Position numbers and translations under genes: made by a program
Shown here: piece after piece, positions 1-11,500 of the stretch
How positions within the stretch are numbered: position 1 is the stretch's first letter
Layout: every line of letters starts with the position of its first letter
The notes under the pieces: model-generated
The model's input: only the letters and a program-made list of their open reading frames with translations
The model's database searches: none
What the model was told of the DNA's origin: nothing
Assembly (NCBI GenBank): GCA_963969395.1
Contig: OZ017799.1
Coordinates: 4,900,501-4,964,500 of the forward strand
Direction of reading: 5' to 3'
Length of the DNA: 64,000 bases
Origin: Pseudoscleropodium purum
Lineage: Eukaryota > Streptophyta > Bryopsida > Hypnales > Brachytheciaceae

Positions 1-671
1 GATGCGGCGGAGCTCAACAAATTTCAACAGAGTGTTCGAAGTGCTTTCTTTTACGGCTTTCTTTTCTGAGTTTGTCTCCAGGTTTTGGAGGTTCCTTGGA
101 TTATTTCACCGGTGCTGTGATTCTCGGTCAGGATCGCATCTCAATATCCACTTTGCGATTCCAATGCCACATGATAACTCTATGGAGAGTTTTGAGTTTG
201 GTTTCAAGAGCTTCAAAAGGAGCAGAAATTCTCACACCTTAGAGTCTAGGGCTTTGAAACTGAATTGCGCGCGTTCCTGGACGATTTCGTGGTGGACGAC
301 TGACCAGATGTGACTGCTTGTGGATGGTTTTGTGCACAGTTGAGGATTTAGGGTTTTCAGGGATTTGGCATTTCGAGTTTTTTGCTTCACAGTCCTGATG
401 CCATAGAGGAAATGAAGTTAATTATCAATGGTTCTACTTCGACTTAGTATAGTTTGGCCACTGATTATTTTGCAATCAGTGGCTTGCCATTGTTTTTCTT
501 TGAGTTTTGATGTGTGTATTTTGATGAATTTTCTGAGGCATTCTACTTCTGTGACTCTTCAGGTGCCGTTGTAGTCCTTCGCTACAAGATCCCTCGACTT
601 TTGCGCGCAAGAACGGTAGTTGAACTCTGAATGCCGGGGTTCCTGCGGACCAACGATTGAGCTGGCGTGCT
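1..671. other. Region upstream of the WASHC3-like start codon
   Basis: No conserved coding segment is recognised here. The stretch is less AT-rich than the later spacers. It contains a sequence at about 346-357 which on the minus strand reads AACCCTAAAT, a motif common in plant 5' leaders. It probably holds the promoter and 5' leader of the gene starting at 672. A 103-residue plus-strand reading frame at 2-313 has no recognisable family features. The window edge cuts the region, so a divergent gene or an upstream exon cannot be excluded. Confidence 0.4.
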
Positions 672-1541
672 ATGGCTGATAATAGAACTGTTTTTCTGGT
701 ATGCATCTTTTCTAGCCCCTGATACCCGTCAATTTGTGCTGTGCAGCACATCAGTTGTTTACCATCTTCGATAGGCCAATCTGTTCAATTTAAGATTATT
801 TTCTTTGTCAAATATGTACAAACATGTGATTCTAGGACAATTTGCTAGATAGTATCTCTATGACAATTATCAAAGTATGCCAACTTGTTCTTCAGCCTCG
901 CCACTTTCACTTGGACTATTATGGCAATCAACCCTTTAAGGCTTACAGCAGTCTTCGGTTTTCACAGCCGACGTGTTCTTGATTTTTAGTAACGAGAACT
1001 TGGTTCTTTTTCGGAATAGGTCAACACCTTCATTGCACATACGGTCCTTCTACTGAACAACTTCTCTGCAGTCTGTGAAGATAAGTTGGCCGACGTGCAC
1101 CTGTGAGTTCTCCATACCAAATATATCTCGCGTTGTCCGTAATTTTGCACGCTTTTTTAGTGTATATTTTTGTTTACTACTTTAACTTGGTACTTTGACG
1201 CAATGGGCGCACGATGTCTTAGAACATATTGTTTAGGGTTCTCTTTCACTTTTTTCTCTTCTTTTCCTCCTACGTGAACCTTTTTACATGTTCGGTTGGT
1301 GGTCTGCTCGTTTTGAAGGACTTTAGTTTGTAAATCTACCGCACTGGCTGTGACTGGGTGGCAGATGAGTATGTTGCTGTAACATTGCTGAAACGTCTTT
1401 TCAAAAGATTGCTTCGACTTGGACTAAAGTATCTGAAATCTGAGTTTGCCTACTGTTTTAGGAGAATACTACGTTTGGAAGTAACTACTACACTGTTGGA
1501 ATCCAAGCTGGACAGTGTGGCTCGGTTGCGGGGTGAAGCCG
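672..1541 (+). CDS. WASHC3: WASH complex subunit CCDC53/WASHC3-like protein (exons 1-3, N-terminal region)
   Basis: Three exons join in frame: 672-698, 1020-1102 and 1462-1541, each with GT-AG borders. An in-frame TGA precedes the ATG at 672, so this start is well supported. The product begins MADNRTVFLVNTF and continues through FIAHTVLLLNNFSAVCEDKL, then RILRLEVTTTLLESKLDSV. This pattern (TV-FLN-F---T---LN-FS--CE-KLA---LRI---E----LE-KL-S) matches the conserved N-terminal half of CCDC53/WASHC3 (DUF2360), the small coiled-coil subunit of the WASH complex that drives Arp2/3 actin assembly on endosomes. About 63 residues are clear; animal members are near 190. The proline-rich middle and the conserved C-terminal motif were not found. 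Exon 3 ends in phase 1; reading through its donor gives a stop at 1612. It may splice to the exon near 2093 (next entry). The family call rests on remembered conservation. Confidence 0.72.
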
Positions 1542-2092
1542 GTAGAGTTCTCTTTTTCGCTCTGACAGATTTATCTATTGCCGTCTTTGAACACTTCTAC
1601 TGTAACTTTTGATTCATTACATTCTTTTGGATGATCGCATACCGGTAGTCATCTCTGAATTTTTGTACAAGTTCTGGATATGCAACAGTGGAACAGGATG
1701 AATAGCTTTATTTAGCAGTTTTTAGTGGGTCATATGAGGACGTTCTTTTGTCATATCTTATTTTATTTTATTTTATTGTTGACAGAGAGATGCAATGATC
1801 GTTACTGATTTCCGTGATATAAAAATTGGATCCATCTGAATTATCTTTATCACAATCAATTGAATTGGTCATTTTCAAACCATGAATTCTTGGTCCTTTA
1901 GGGGCTGAGCATAGCTTGTCAGAGGAAGTAGGCATCAGTGGCGTTGCGAACGTAGGATTGTGTTGCTTAAGCTGCATTCCGTGAGGACTAATTTGTTCTA
2001 CTGGAATGTGCAGGGAAAGCATCTGAATAGGCCACGAAGACATCATTGAGAAACTGACAGCGTTATTCAAAGTATTCGTGGGTGAACTGGAG

Positions 2093-3093
2093 TCACGATG
2101 AGGGAAGCCGTAGCGAAGGGGAAGGAGATGGGAGCACGGTTCGCCGGAACGCAAGACCTTGTGCGTGTGTTCAACCGTGCCCTTGAGCTTCTAAACAGCA
2201 ACACTCCAGAGAGTGATCAAGAGCTTCTTGAGCTTGTGAAGAAGTCAAAACGCGAAATAGAAAAAGAACCATCTGTTCCTCCTGCCAAAAAATCACGTAT
2301 GATTCTTCTTTCGTATCTTGCTTTCTGTCGCTTTGAAAACGTTTGTCCTCCTTACTTTTCCCGCTGTCTTAGTTGCTGAATCCGGCTATATGTTTGCCTG
2401 TATATGAAGACGTCTTTAATTTAATCAATGCCTACTTAGCATGAGATCGATATTGGACAACAGTTTCGTTCCCACTATTTCCCGTTTTCATCCCTCAGTA
2501 TCTCAGATAGGGGTTGAAATTCTGAGGAACGTTGATGTTTTGCAGGTCGAGGACCTTCAGAGGTTGGTGATTTTCAGGCTCTAGGGCATCGTCCCAATTT
2601 AGCCACACTCACTGGTGACCATGTAAGCGAATACTTCCCTTTTGTATTTTATGATTCCAACGTCTGTTGCTCAGTGGCTTTGTCTAAATCTCAAGAAGGT
2701 CAAGATACTTTGCACACAATCGCATAGACTAAGCGACTGAGATGAAGATGAAACCACCTGAAGTGAGGGAACTTCTTTGCATCTTGCCTTAGAATATATA
2801 GGAGTTCAATATGACTTCAGGTTTCTGAGACTCTTCCACACCACTAAGTGCTTATGAAACGGTTATGAATTTCGATAGTGGTACCTCGGAAGGCTTGCAC
2901 TGATCTGAACGACATGGGACCTGTGTAGGGAAGCGGACAATCCGGATCTGGAAGCGAAGGCACACCTACGCAGTCCACGTCTGGAACCAGTGCTAGCGTA
3001 GCGCATGCACAGGTTCGACCGATTCAAGTAATACGGAATCCTGGACGTGGGGGTGGAAGAGGTGAAAAACTCAAGCGGAAGAGCGCTCGGTAG
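2093..3093 (+). CDS. Small basic Ser/Gly-rich protein of unknown function (separate gene, or 3' exons of the WASHC3-like gene)
   Basis: Three exons join in frame: 2098 (or 2093)-2296, 2546-2622 and 2929-3093, ending in TAG. With the ATG at 2098 the product is about 145 residues. It has a helical charged N-terminal part (MREAVAKGKEMGARF, then NRALELLNS and LVKKSKREIEKE), a basic PPAKKSR patch, a Ser/Gly/Thr-rich stretch and a basic tail with GRGGGRGEKLKRK that resembles a nuclear localisation signal. No family is recognised. An in-frame stop at 2083 means the coding sequence starts at ATG 2098 or at an acceptor at 2092. The latter would be in phase with exon 3 of the preceding WASHC3-like gene, but it has no pyrimidine tract. 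The 2296 and 2622 donors and the 2545 and 2928 acceptors are good. Confidence 0.5.
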
Positions 3094-6000
3094 TATTGCC
3101 TTACATTACGAAGTTCTCTTTGTTGTGCATCCCGGTGGATGTTCTGATTCCTATTTTTGACCCCTCCCATGATGCCTTCCACTTACAGGTGCTTGTAAGT
3201 ACAATGGTTTCATCCCCTGCATTGTGCAACTTCTTAACTTCAAGAAATGTACAGAAGATCGCAAATTTCAGTGACCTTCAAAGACTGCCTATTGCAGATT
3301 CTATTCCATTTCTTGGAAATTCATTCGAGGTCTGTTTTTGAATCAATGTTGATGTTGAAAGGAGATTATTCCTGTGGTTGCTTAAGAGAGCCTGGTAGGG
3401 AGTGAAGAGCTACAAAAGAATCTAGATTTTCCTTTGAAGTAGAATGGATTTTTTTTCAACTTATCATTAACTATTAATTCAAAAAATCCCATTTACCACC
3501 AACTCTTTGCGTCATGTAGGAATATAGTGCTTTGAATGGTTACATGAACGATAATGAATTTGAGCACATGCCCAAATATTAACATGATTTGTGATTATAA
3601 GAAACTCTTGTGGTTGTATACATTGAAAGGCAAGAGAAAAAACACAACGGAGCTGATCCATTTTTGACCAGGGACCCATTCATAAATTGAAAGCAAGAGA
3701 TTATTTGTAGCACAATTTCCAATGCAGTTGTGGTGCATTAGAATTGGCTATAGTCTTGGTTGATTTTGCAACCATTCTGTGGTTGGAAATAGGAAGCCCT
3801 ATATGATAAGAATAGGTCAAACATAATCTTCAATTAAAAAATTAACAGTAATTATGTTTTGAAAAATAAAATTTTGAAAAAATATAGAATCCTTCTGAAC
3901 TCAATTTTTGTACATGGGAAAATCTCTCCATTAAAGAAATCTATTCTCTAAATATGCATAATTGCTTGAGTGGTCAGAAATGGGTCAACTCCCTTATACT
4001 AACACCTCACATTAACACCCAAGGGAACCAACATCCACAAGAATAGATTCAAAATGTATTCCAAAGCTTGTTGTGGGAGCAATGCAAAATGGATAAATAC
4101 ATACAATTTTATGAAAAAGAAAATATTGTCTACTATTTTTCAACAATTTGACTAAGTTGGTCACTTCAAACTTCATGATTTTTGTGCAAGGTTAAAAATT
4201 AGTTCATGCAAGGATGGGAAGACATGAAAAACTTGCAAAATGAATATCTTATATCTGAATTCTTCTCAAGAAATAAATTTAGCATGCCTAAAACACTTCA
4301 AACCTACATTCCCCTCCTTCCCCTCCCTCCCCTAATTTTTATCCATTTATGCTTAAAAGTTTCATCCTAAAAGCTTGGGAGTCAATTTTAATTAGAAAGC
4401 TAAAATTTAATATTTTCAAAATGCTTTTGGATGAATGTATTTCATAATACCAACTTTCTAGTGTACTATTTATTGCCTCCCTTCCTCTCCCTCTCTCTCT
4501 TTCTCATTATATATAGTGGCCATATATAGAATGGTCATATATAGAATTATGAGGTGAAATGATCTTTTTGTCTAGACACAAGCAACTAAAATAGCATCTT
4601 ATTGTAGTTAATTTTTGTAATCCATTCACAACATCATATGGCTAATTCTTTAAGTTAAAGTTTTAAATTATTAAACCTTCATGATTGTAAGTTATTTTTA
4701 ATTAAACTTTGAAAAAAAGTTCATTCATATGACTTTGTAGATATGTTGTTCATCTTTCCAAAAATATTAGTAAAGTTTAATTAGAAATCTACCATAGCCA
4801 AAAATTTATGGAAAACAAAATCAAACATTTAAAGTTGCTTAATTTGCCCATGTTGAAAATAAAAAGAAATCGTATTGGGCATAATCTTTTTAACTATTGA
4901 TGTAAATACTATGAAATTTAGTTTGCATTCAAGACAATTTTTTTGTTCACCAATGAGAAAATTTTGAATTGTAAGATCAAAAAAATTTGCATCTCCATTT
5001 CTTGCCCAAATTTTTTTGAAGACCCACATGTCAACTTGTTGATTTTTTGAAAGTTAATACACAACCTTTCAATACTTTGTGGAAATGAAGGTGGATGATT
5101 GATTTGTAACATTGCAACAAGCTTGATTGAACTACAATGCAATACTTGATGTGTGAAACTCATTGTTTCTCACAAATGATTCATCCTATAACATTCTTGA
5201 ACTTCAAGGCAAGGGTCTTCCTTCTTATGAGTCAAGTCTCTTTTTACTAGATAAAATTTTTTGAGTGCAAGCTCACCCATGAATTGTGGTTTACAATAAA
5301 CAAATGATTTTTTATTAGAATACCACTAAAGGAGGACCTTGCAACTTCTCTATTCAAGAATGTAATATCCATACATATATTCCAAAACTACAAATTTACT
5401 AGCATCACTTCACTATAATCCTTAGTGAAATCCTTAGTAAATTCAATAAAATGGGTTTGTCCAATTTTATTCATTTTTCATGAATATATTTGAATTCCTA
5501 TCTATGTGGCCGGATGTAGGATTTTAATTTTCAAAACAAGGTCTCATTTGTAGTCACTTAAGCAACATAGAGCAAAGTAATTTGTAATGCAACTTCATCT
5601 TCCACTTCCAACTATATGTGATGGAAGGTCAAATGACCTTGTTGTTGTATGGGGATGTTAGAATTTCTTAGGAGAAGGAACATGTTGGTTCTTTGTAGTA
5701 TCTAAGGTAGATGTGCCAATCACCACACAGGTGAAATTAAAATTCTTCTCCACAATACAATAGGAACTCTCAAGCTATGAAACTTGGCATGATTATTCAA
5801 TGCCATGTTAAGATTCACTTTCAACAAAACATGCAAAATGATTTTCACTTGCAAATTTCATTCCAAATTGAAAGTAACAAGGCTAAAATCTTCTTAAAAA
5901 AACTTTACGGCCCTTCACTGTACAATGTATGGTGATTGTGTAGTGGTGCAAATTCTCGTTGCACCACTTAGTTGTTTGAAGCTTGGTTGTGTGCAATGCT

Positions 6001-6249
6001 TGTGTGGTACTTGTTTGGTTTTAGGAAGTATATGGTCAATGGTACACTTACCTTAATTCCTGACAAAGACATCAAGAATGAAATTTATTATCTAAATCAA
6101 AGAGGCTTAGATAGTCAAGCCATTCCCAACACACGCTTTATTCATACTAATCTTCAAATTGGAGTTACAATGAAGATAAGTATACCCATTATGAACCTAG
6201 AATCCAATTTGATCCCTACTATATCTACATTTGTCCAACCTTCAACAAC
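3094..6249. other. AT-rich gene-free spacer
   Basis: No reading frame with family resemblance is seen. The first 250 bases are probably the 3' untranslated end of the preceding gene. From about 3.4 kb the sequence becomes strongly AT-rich with long A and T runs, CT-rich tracts near 4310-4340 and 4475-4505, and a short ATATA-rich patch near 4507-4545. Around 6065-6130 lies a segment related to one at 29522-29585, containing GAGGCTTAGATAG. This looks like decayed transposon sequence. Confidence 0.55.
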
Positions 6250-7924
6250 ATTGATGGTTTCTCTACTTTCTATGAGGAAATGAAGTGGAATCCATGCACT
6301 GAAGAGTTTCTTGCATGTATATCAAGTCATGCCAATCTTGTAAGTGAAGGACATGATAGGCATGTCTTTGATAAAAAAAAATTCTCTTGAAAGATATCAT
6401 TTGGTAGATGCTAGGAATATAATTCTCTTTCAAATATTTTTTTTCACCATACAAAAATTTTGGTTTAAAAAAAATACTAAAATGTTTGCATCTATTTTTT
6501 GAATTATTTTCTCTTGAATTTGTCTTACACTTATAGTACCTAACTTTGCACATTTGATTTTAGCATGTTGAATACTTATATCGTCTAAAATGTAATCAAA
6601 TCAAGATTTTTATTTCTTTATTTTGAGTAGTGCAAAAAGTGTTTCAATTAGAATGATAAGCATTTATATATGTGGATAAGATGAAACATGAAAAAATGGA
6701 TGCTTTTTTATTCATCCAAAATAGAGCATCTTCAATGGTATGGTTATATGTCCATTTCAATGTTTTTAGATGAAAAGTGAGCAGTCAATGCTTGACAAGT
6801 TGACATGGCAAAAACATTCTTTTTCGCATTACAATATTGCACGGCAAGGATTGACAACTTTGGCAATACTAATTTTCCTTTACAAATGGTTCAATAATAG
6901 TAGAGTTCCTTTTTGCTTTTGGTAATTACGAAAATTGTGATTGGAAAGAAAAATAGCAAGTTACCTACATAGAGACAAACAAGTACTTTACATGAGGGGA
7001 AAATTTGGCAAAAGTGCCAAAATTGAATTTCCATGTCAAATTTCTCAAAATCCATGTCACATTACACTAATCACAAGATGACACAAATGCATATTTTTAC
7101 AAAAATGAATTAGTTGAAGTTGAATCAACATAAAAATGTCTTTTCCAAGAGACAAACTATCCCTAGACCAATGGAGACGCTTTTAGAGTATAGCCATCAA
7201 GACACCATACTAGCCAACTTCTGCATTTGGGGGAAGAAAAGTGTGTGATTAATTAACCTTTAAACAACATCGAGGCCAAAAAAAATCCAATAGATGACTT
7301 GACTATTTGCTATAGAAACAAAGAATGCATTGATTGGTTCAATAATTAAAGCATTTTGATGACAATCTTGGTGTTGGGGGCCATGTTCTTCAAAGATTAA
7401 CCTTGAAAGAATGGTCTAGTGACCATGGAAATCATTCCTTTGGATACCGTAGAAATCAATGGCTTATAAAATGCAAAAGCACTCAATGAAAGTCAAATCA
7501 TTTAGCAAATCTTTCCTTTTCACAACAAAACTCAGAAGATAAATAGTTGCAATTTTGTCCTGCATAGAAAGATTCTCTATCATTTATAGGATATAAAATG
7601 TCACTAACATCGTGTATGAGTTATAGGACCTAAAGAAAGAGGCATTTAAAAGCATCCCTATACCCAATGGTGTTCCTTTCTAGGAAGGGGTGTCATTTCA
7701 GAATATAAATGTACACATATCAAACATAACTTATTAATGACTGACATGATAAGCCAAATATGAATCACTTAGATTTGCATTTCATAATGACTTCCCTTCG
7801 TAGAAAGGGGCGCCATTGGATGCTTGTACCTTATTCAAATATTTTTATTGGCATGGTGAAAGTTGCAATTTTGTAAGGGATGGCAACCTTGTCCTAACTC
7901 CTTTTTCCCTTTTCGTTCTGCAAA
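6250..7924 (+). repeat. Dispersed non-coding repeat, copy 1 (unoccupied for the nested insertions seen in copy 2)
   Basis: This stretch reappears in reverse complement at 26376-29136. The shared order runs from a segment containing AAGTGGAATCCATGCA at 6280, through TCAAGTCATGCCAAT near 6325, to GGGATGGCAACCTTG near 7880 and CTGCAAA at the end. No open frame is recognised, so it is either non-autonomous or heavily decayed. At about 6500 and 6785 it keeps the unoccupied forms of two sites that carry transposon insertions in copy 2. A sub-segment (about 7370-7580) also recurs near 43.7 and 47.2 kb. The outer limits are approximate and the element class is unknown. Confidence 0.7.
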
Positions 7925-8534
7925 CTAGCTAGGTTGCTTGGATTGGTTGAAAAGCAAAGTAGTAAGGTACCGTTCCCAAGGAATTTCCAACCAGGGGTTT
8001 CAAACACGGACTAAAGCAGCGGCCTTGGGATTTGCAGAGAAGAACTTTCCCCTGAGCAGTGGAGATGCTCTCCCAGTAAGTAGGCCCGGGTATGGCATCT
8101 TCGCCACTACACGAAAATCACATGGCCGAATAGCACCTCAGCCAAGTGGCAACGCAAACAGACTCCCAGCTGGTGCAGAATTGCAAAATTCCATTTCATG
8201 ACCGCTCTCACTCTGCTCATTACTACAGTGAACATAAGTACGTAAGATACGGTGAACATCCAGATAAACATCACTCCAATGCAATCACCAAGAAATACAA
8301 TATTTTAATCCAAAAATCCTGCTTGCCAGGAAGGGCTCCACTCAAGACTACACTCCAAAAAAGGACACATCACTGGAACAATCCCTAGTACTGCATCCTG
8401 ATCCCCATCGATGATACAGTTCCCCTTCGCCTTTTGTTTAGAATCGAAGACGCAAACCCAGACATTCTCCACTCAAAGGCTTTTGTTGCGACCCAAGTTT
8501 TGCAACTTTGGTGGCAAGGGTCTTTAGTTTAGCT
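7925..8534 (+). promoter_or_regulatory. Upstream region and 5' leader of allantoinase
   Basis: The base composition changes sharply at about 7.93 kb from AT-rich repeat to gene-like sequence. Short overlapping frames occur here, but none has family features. The region most probably holds the promoter and leader of the gene beginning at 8535. No TATA box or operator can be assigned with confidence. Confidence 0.4.
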
Positions 8535-11500
8535 ATGGCGCATCCTGAAGCTTCAAGAGTCCTGCGGACGGCCTTTGTGCCTCTGCTGCTGCTCACTCTG
8601 GCTTTCCTTCTCATCTGCGTGCCCTTCCTTGCCAAACCGAAGACGCAGGTAAGCAAGTCCTGGAGCTCATGCAGCTGCCAACAACTTGAGGCCCCTTCTT
8701 CGAGCCATTTGAGGGTTCATTTTAGGCTCTCTTTCGAATTGTTACGTACATTGTCCCTCGAAATTGCGTCAATCAGGGCGATGTGGATCCAATTTTGTTG
8801 AGGCTTGTAGTAGCGGCTTCGTCTTTCGTTTGGATTTCTTGGTTTTGACGAGGTCTGTGGGGTGTGCAAGTCTTGGGTGAAGAGTTGTTTGTGATTTGTA
8901 TTTTGGATGGACATGATGATATGGTCGTGTTCGTAGTAATCACGTGTTTCGACCAGCCGAAATTGTGATATTCAAGTGCACAGAGCTCTGAAAACTTGGA
9001 CTGGTGCAGATTTGAAGTTGAAACAGGCGTTTAACAGGGCCAATTTCTGGAATTTTGCTCAATGTTTGCGAGATTTTGTGAATTTCTTTTTTCTGTTTTA
9101 GTGAATATGACGAATGGTGGTTCGAATAATCTCTTGGAAGCTCTGGAATTGTGCTCTTGTTCTCGGTAATGGTTTGAAGCTCGTGGGGTAATGGTTTTTG
9201 AACACGGGTTGGAGTGCTTAGAGGGAAGATGAATGCAATGAAGTCTCTAGTGTACGGTAGGGATACTGATTTTGCTTTGGATTTGAAACGGCCTGTCGTT
9301 CATGGATTTGATGTGTTTTGGAATTGCAGGTGGACGAAGGATGCAGTCTAATGTCCGACACGCACTTCGTGCTCTACAGCAACCGTGTTGTAACTCCTGA
9401 AGGCACTGGATCTTACGCAGGTTCGTTACCCTAAACAAACAATTTATATTAGTGTTTACAAGTAGTGGCATTGATGTACCGGAGGTGGAAGTACCACACT
9501 TTCTCGAGGATGATCATACCAAATTTTTTCTCTGACGTTTATCCTGACCTAGTATTGCAAAATGCAAACGTGTCCTTGCGTCTGTAGAAGTTAACAAACA
9601 TTCAGACCCCAGTTAATGTGAGTGTACGATTTTTAAATTTTTAAATTTTTGTTGCAGTGGAGGTGAAGGGCGAAAGGATTGTTTCTGTGACGAAGAGAAG
9701 TGAGGCACCCAAGAGCACAGACGGAGGGCCTCGGGTTCTGGATTATGGAAATGCCGTGATCATGCCCGGACTTATTGATGCGTATGAACTTTAACCGTGT
9801 AGCATTCCAGTTGCAAGGCAGTGGAAGGGATTCTTTCTGCCTTCTTTGCGTAGGTTTAGTATTCAGTCGACCCAATTGGATATTTAAATAACTTGAGGAT
9901 TTGAGGAAAGTAGTACGTAGTATATTTGTACAAGGATAAAAGCAAAAATGTATCAAAAAGAAAGAAAAAGATTCAAGCATTACAGGGTTAGTTGTCTGCT
10001 CACAGTAGGCATGTCAATCTATATTTGAGAATTGCATAGGTCTATGCCAGTGATATTCACAAGCAAAATAATGAATCCTGGTATATTGTTGCAGTCATGT
10101 GCATATCAATGAGCCGGGGCGAACGCAATGGGAGGGTTTTCTCACTGGCACGAAGGCCGCTGCAGCTGGTATGTTCCATGCAACTACACTGATTTATCCA
10201 ATTAGTGAGGGCAAAATTAGAGTCACCTGCAAATGTAGTGTCTCTAAATTTTCTTCTTTTGGTGGAGAATAGTACAAGGTAGAAAAATTTCAGCTTCCAG
10301 CAACTTAAGCATATCGCAAGTAGTGTCTCGGTAAATTAGTATCAGACACTAATAGGAGATAACATGGTAACTTAGTATCGCATGCGTTAATTAGAGGATA
10401 AATCAGTGCGCGCTTCTCTTATTGTCAGCACTGGTTGGTTTAGGCTTACCTTCGTTGAATGTCTTCGGCCATTCATTCTCGAGTGGAAATGGGGTTGTCT
10501 ACTATCCTTCAATAGTGATCTACAACCTCTTGCTTGGAAGGACTGTAGAAGAATTTATGCGTACTGGTTGATAATAATACAATCTCACGAGAGCTGAATT
10601 CTCCACAGCTCTAGAAGGATCTCCGAAAATCAGTCTCCTACATATGATTAATTAAATGGTATCCTTTACCTTAATGCGTGTACTAACTCGACAAGGGTGT
10701 GCTCCACAGGTGGTACGACTACTATTGTGGACATGCCGTTGAATGCTCACCCCACTACGACGACAAATACGATTCTGAAGGAAAAGGTAGACCTCTTTTC
10801 GTAATTGCTGCATTTCTTGTATGGAGAATTCATCATCTTTCACGTCTCTGCTGCACTTTGAGAGATTATTATGTTCTTGTGCGATTTCTGAGTAAGTTTT
10901 ATGTTGTGTGCATGGACGCGGATAAAGATAGAATCCACCAAAGATAAGCTTTATATCGATGTTGGTAAGTTTCCTGCCCATCCCAAGTACTCCGTAGTTT
11001 CTAGCATACAAAGTTGTCTTTGAGTGAATAAACTAGAGTCCTGTATGATCGAGATTATTCTAGTTTGATTGTGTTCTAGTATTTTTTATTTTTTGTCTTT
11101 TTCTGTTTTGATTTTGACAGGGAAGTGTGCAGTGAGAGCAGTTTCTTTTTGATATCTAATTTGTGCTCGTTGTATTTTTCAGGTTTTTGGGGAGGTTTAG
11201 TCCCAGACAACGCTTATAATGCATCGGTCTTGGAGGGTCTCCTTGAAGCTGGCGCTCTTGGTTTGAAGGTTTGGAAAATATCTTTTCTTCTTGTTTTGTT
11301 ATCTAGATATATTTTTTAAAGGGTGACAAAGCAATTTTTGTGTTCCAGAAATCCTTTGCAAGTTTTCATCTTAGAGAACGAGAGCGAGTACCGAAAATAC
11401 TTTAAATCGAGGAGATACTGACGCTCGGTTACGTTGTTGAAGTCGTTCATGTGTCCATCAGGAATCAGTGACTTCCCAGCCACCACTGCAAATCATATAA

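Noticed and set aside
1768..2154. 128-residue minus-strand frame near the WASHC3-like gene
   Set aside because: No domain recognised; it overlaps plus-strand coding sequence at 2098-2154 and lacks splice support.
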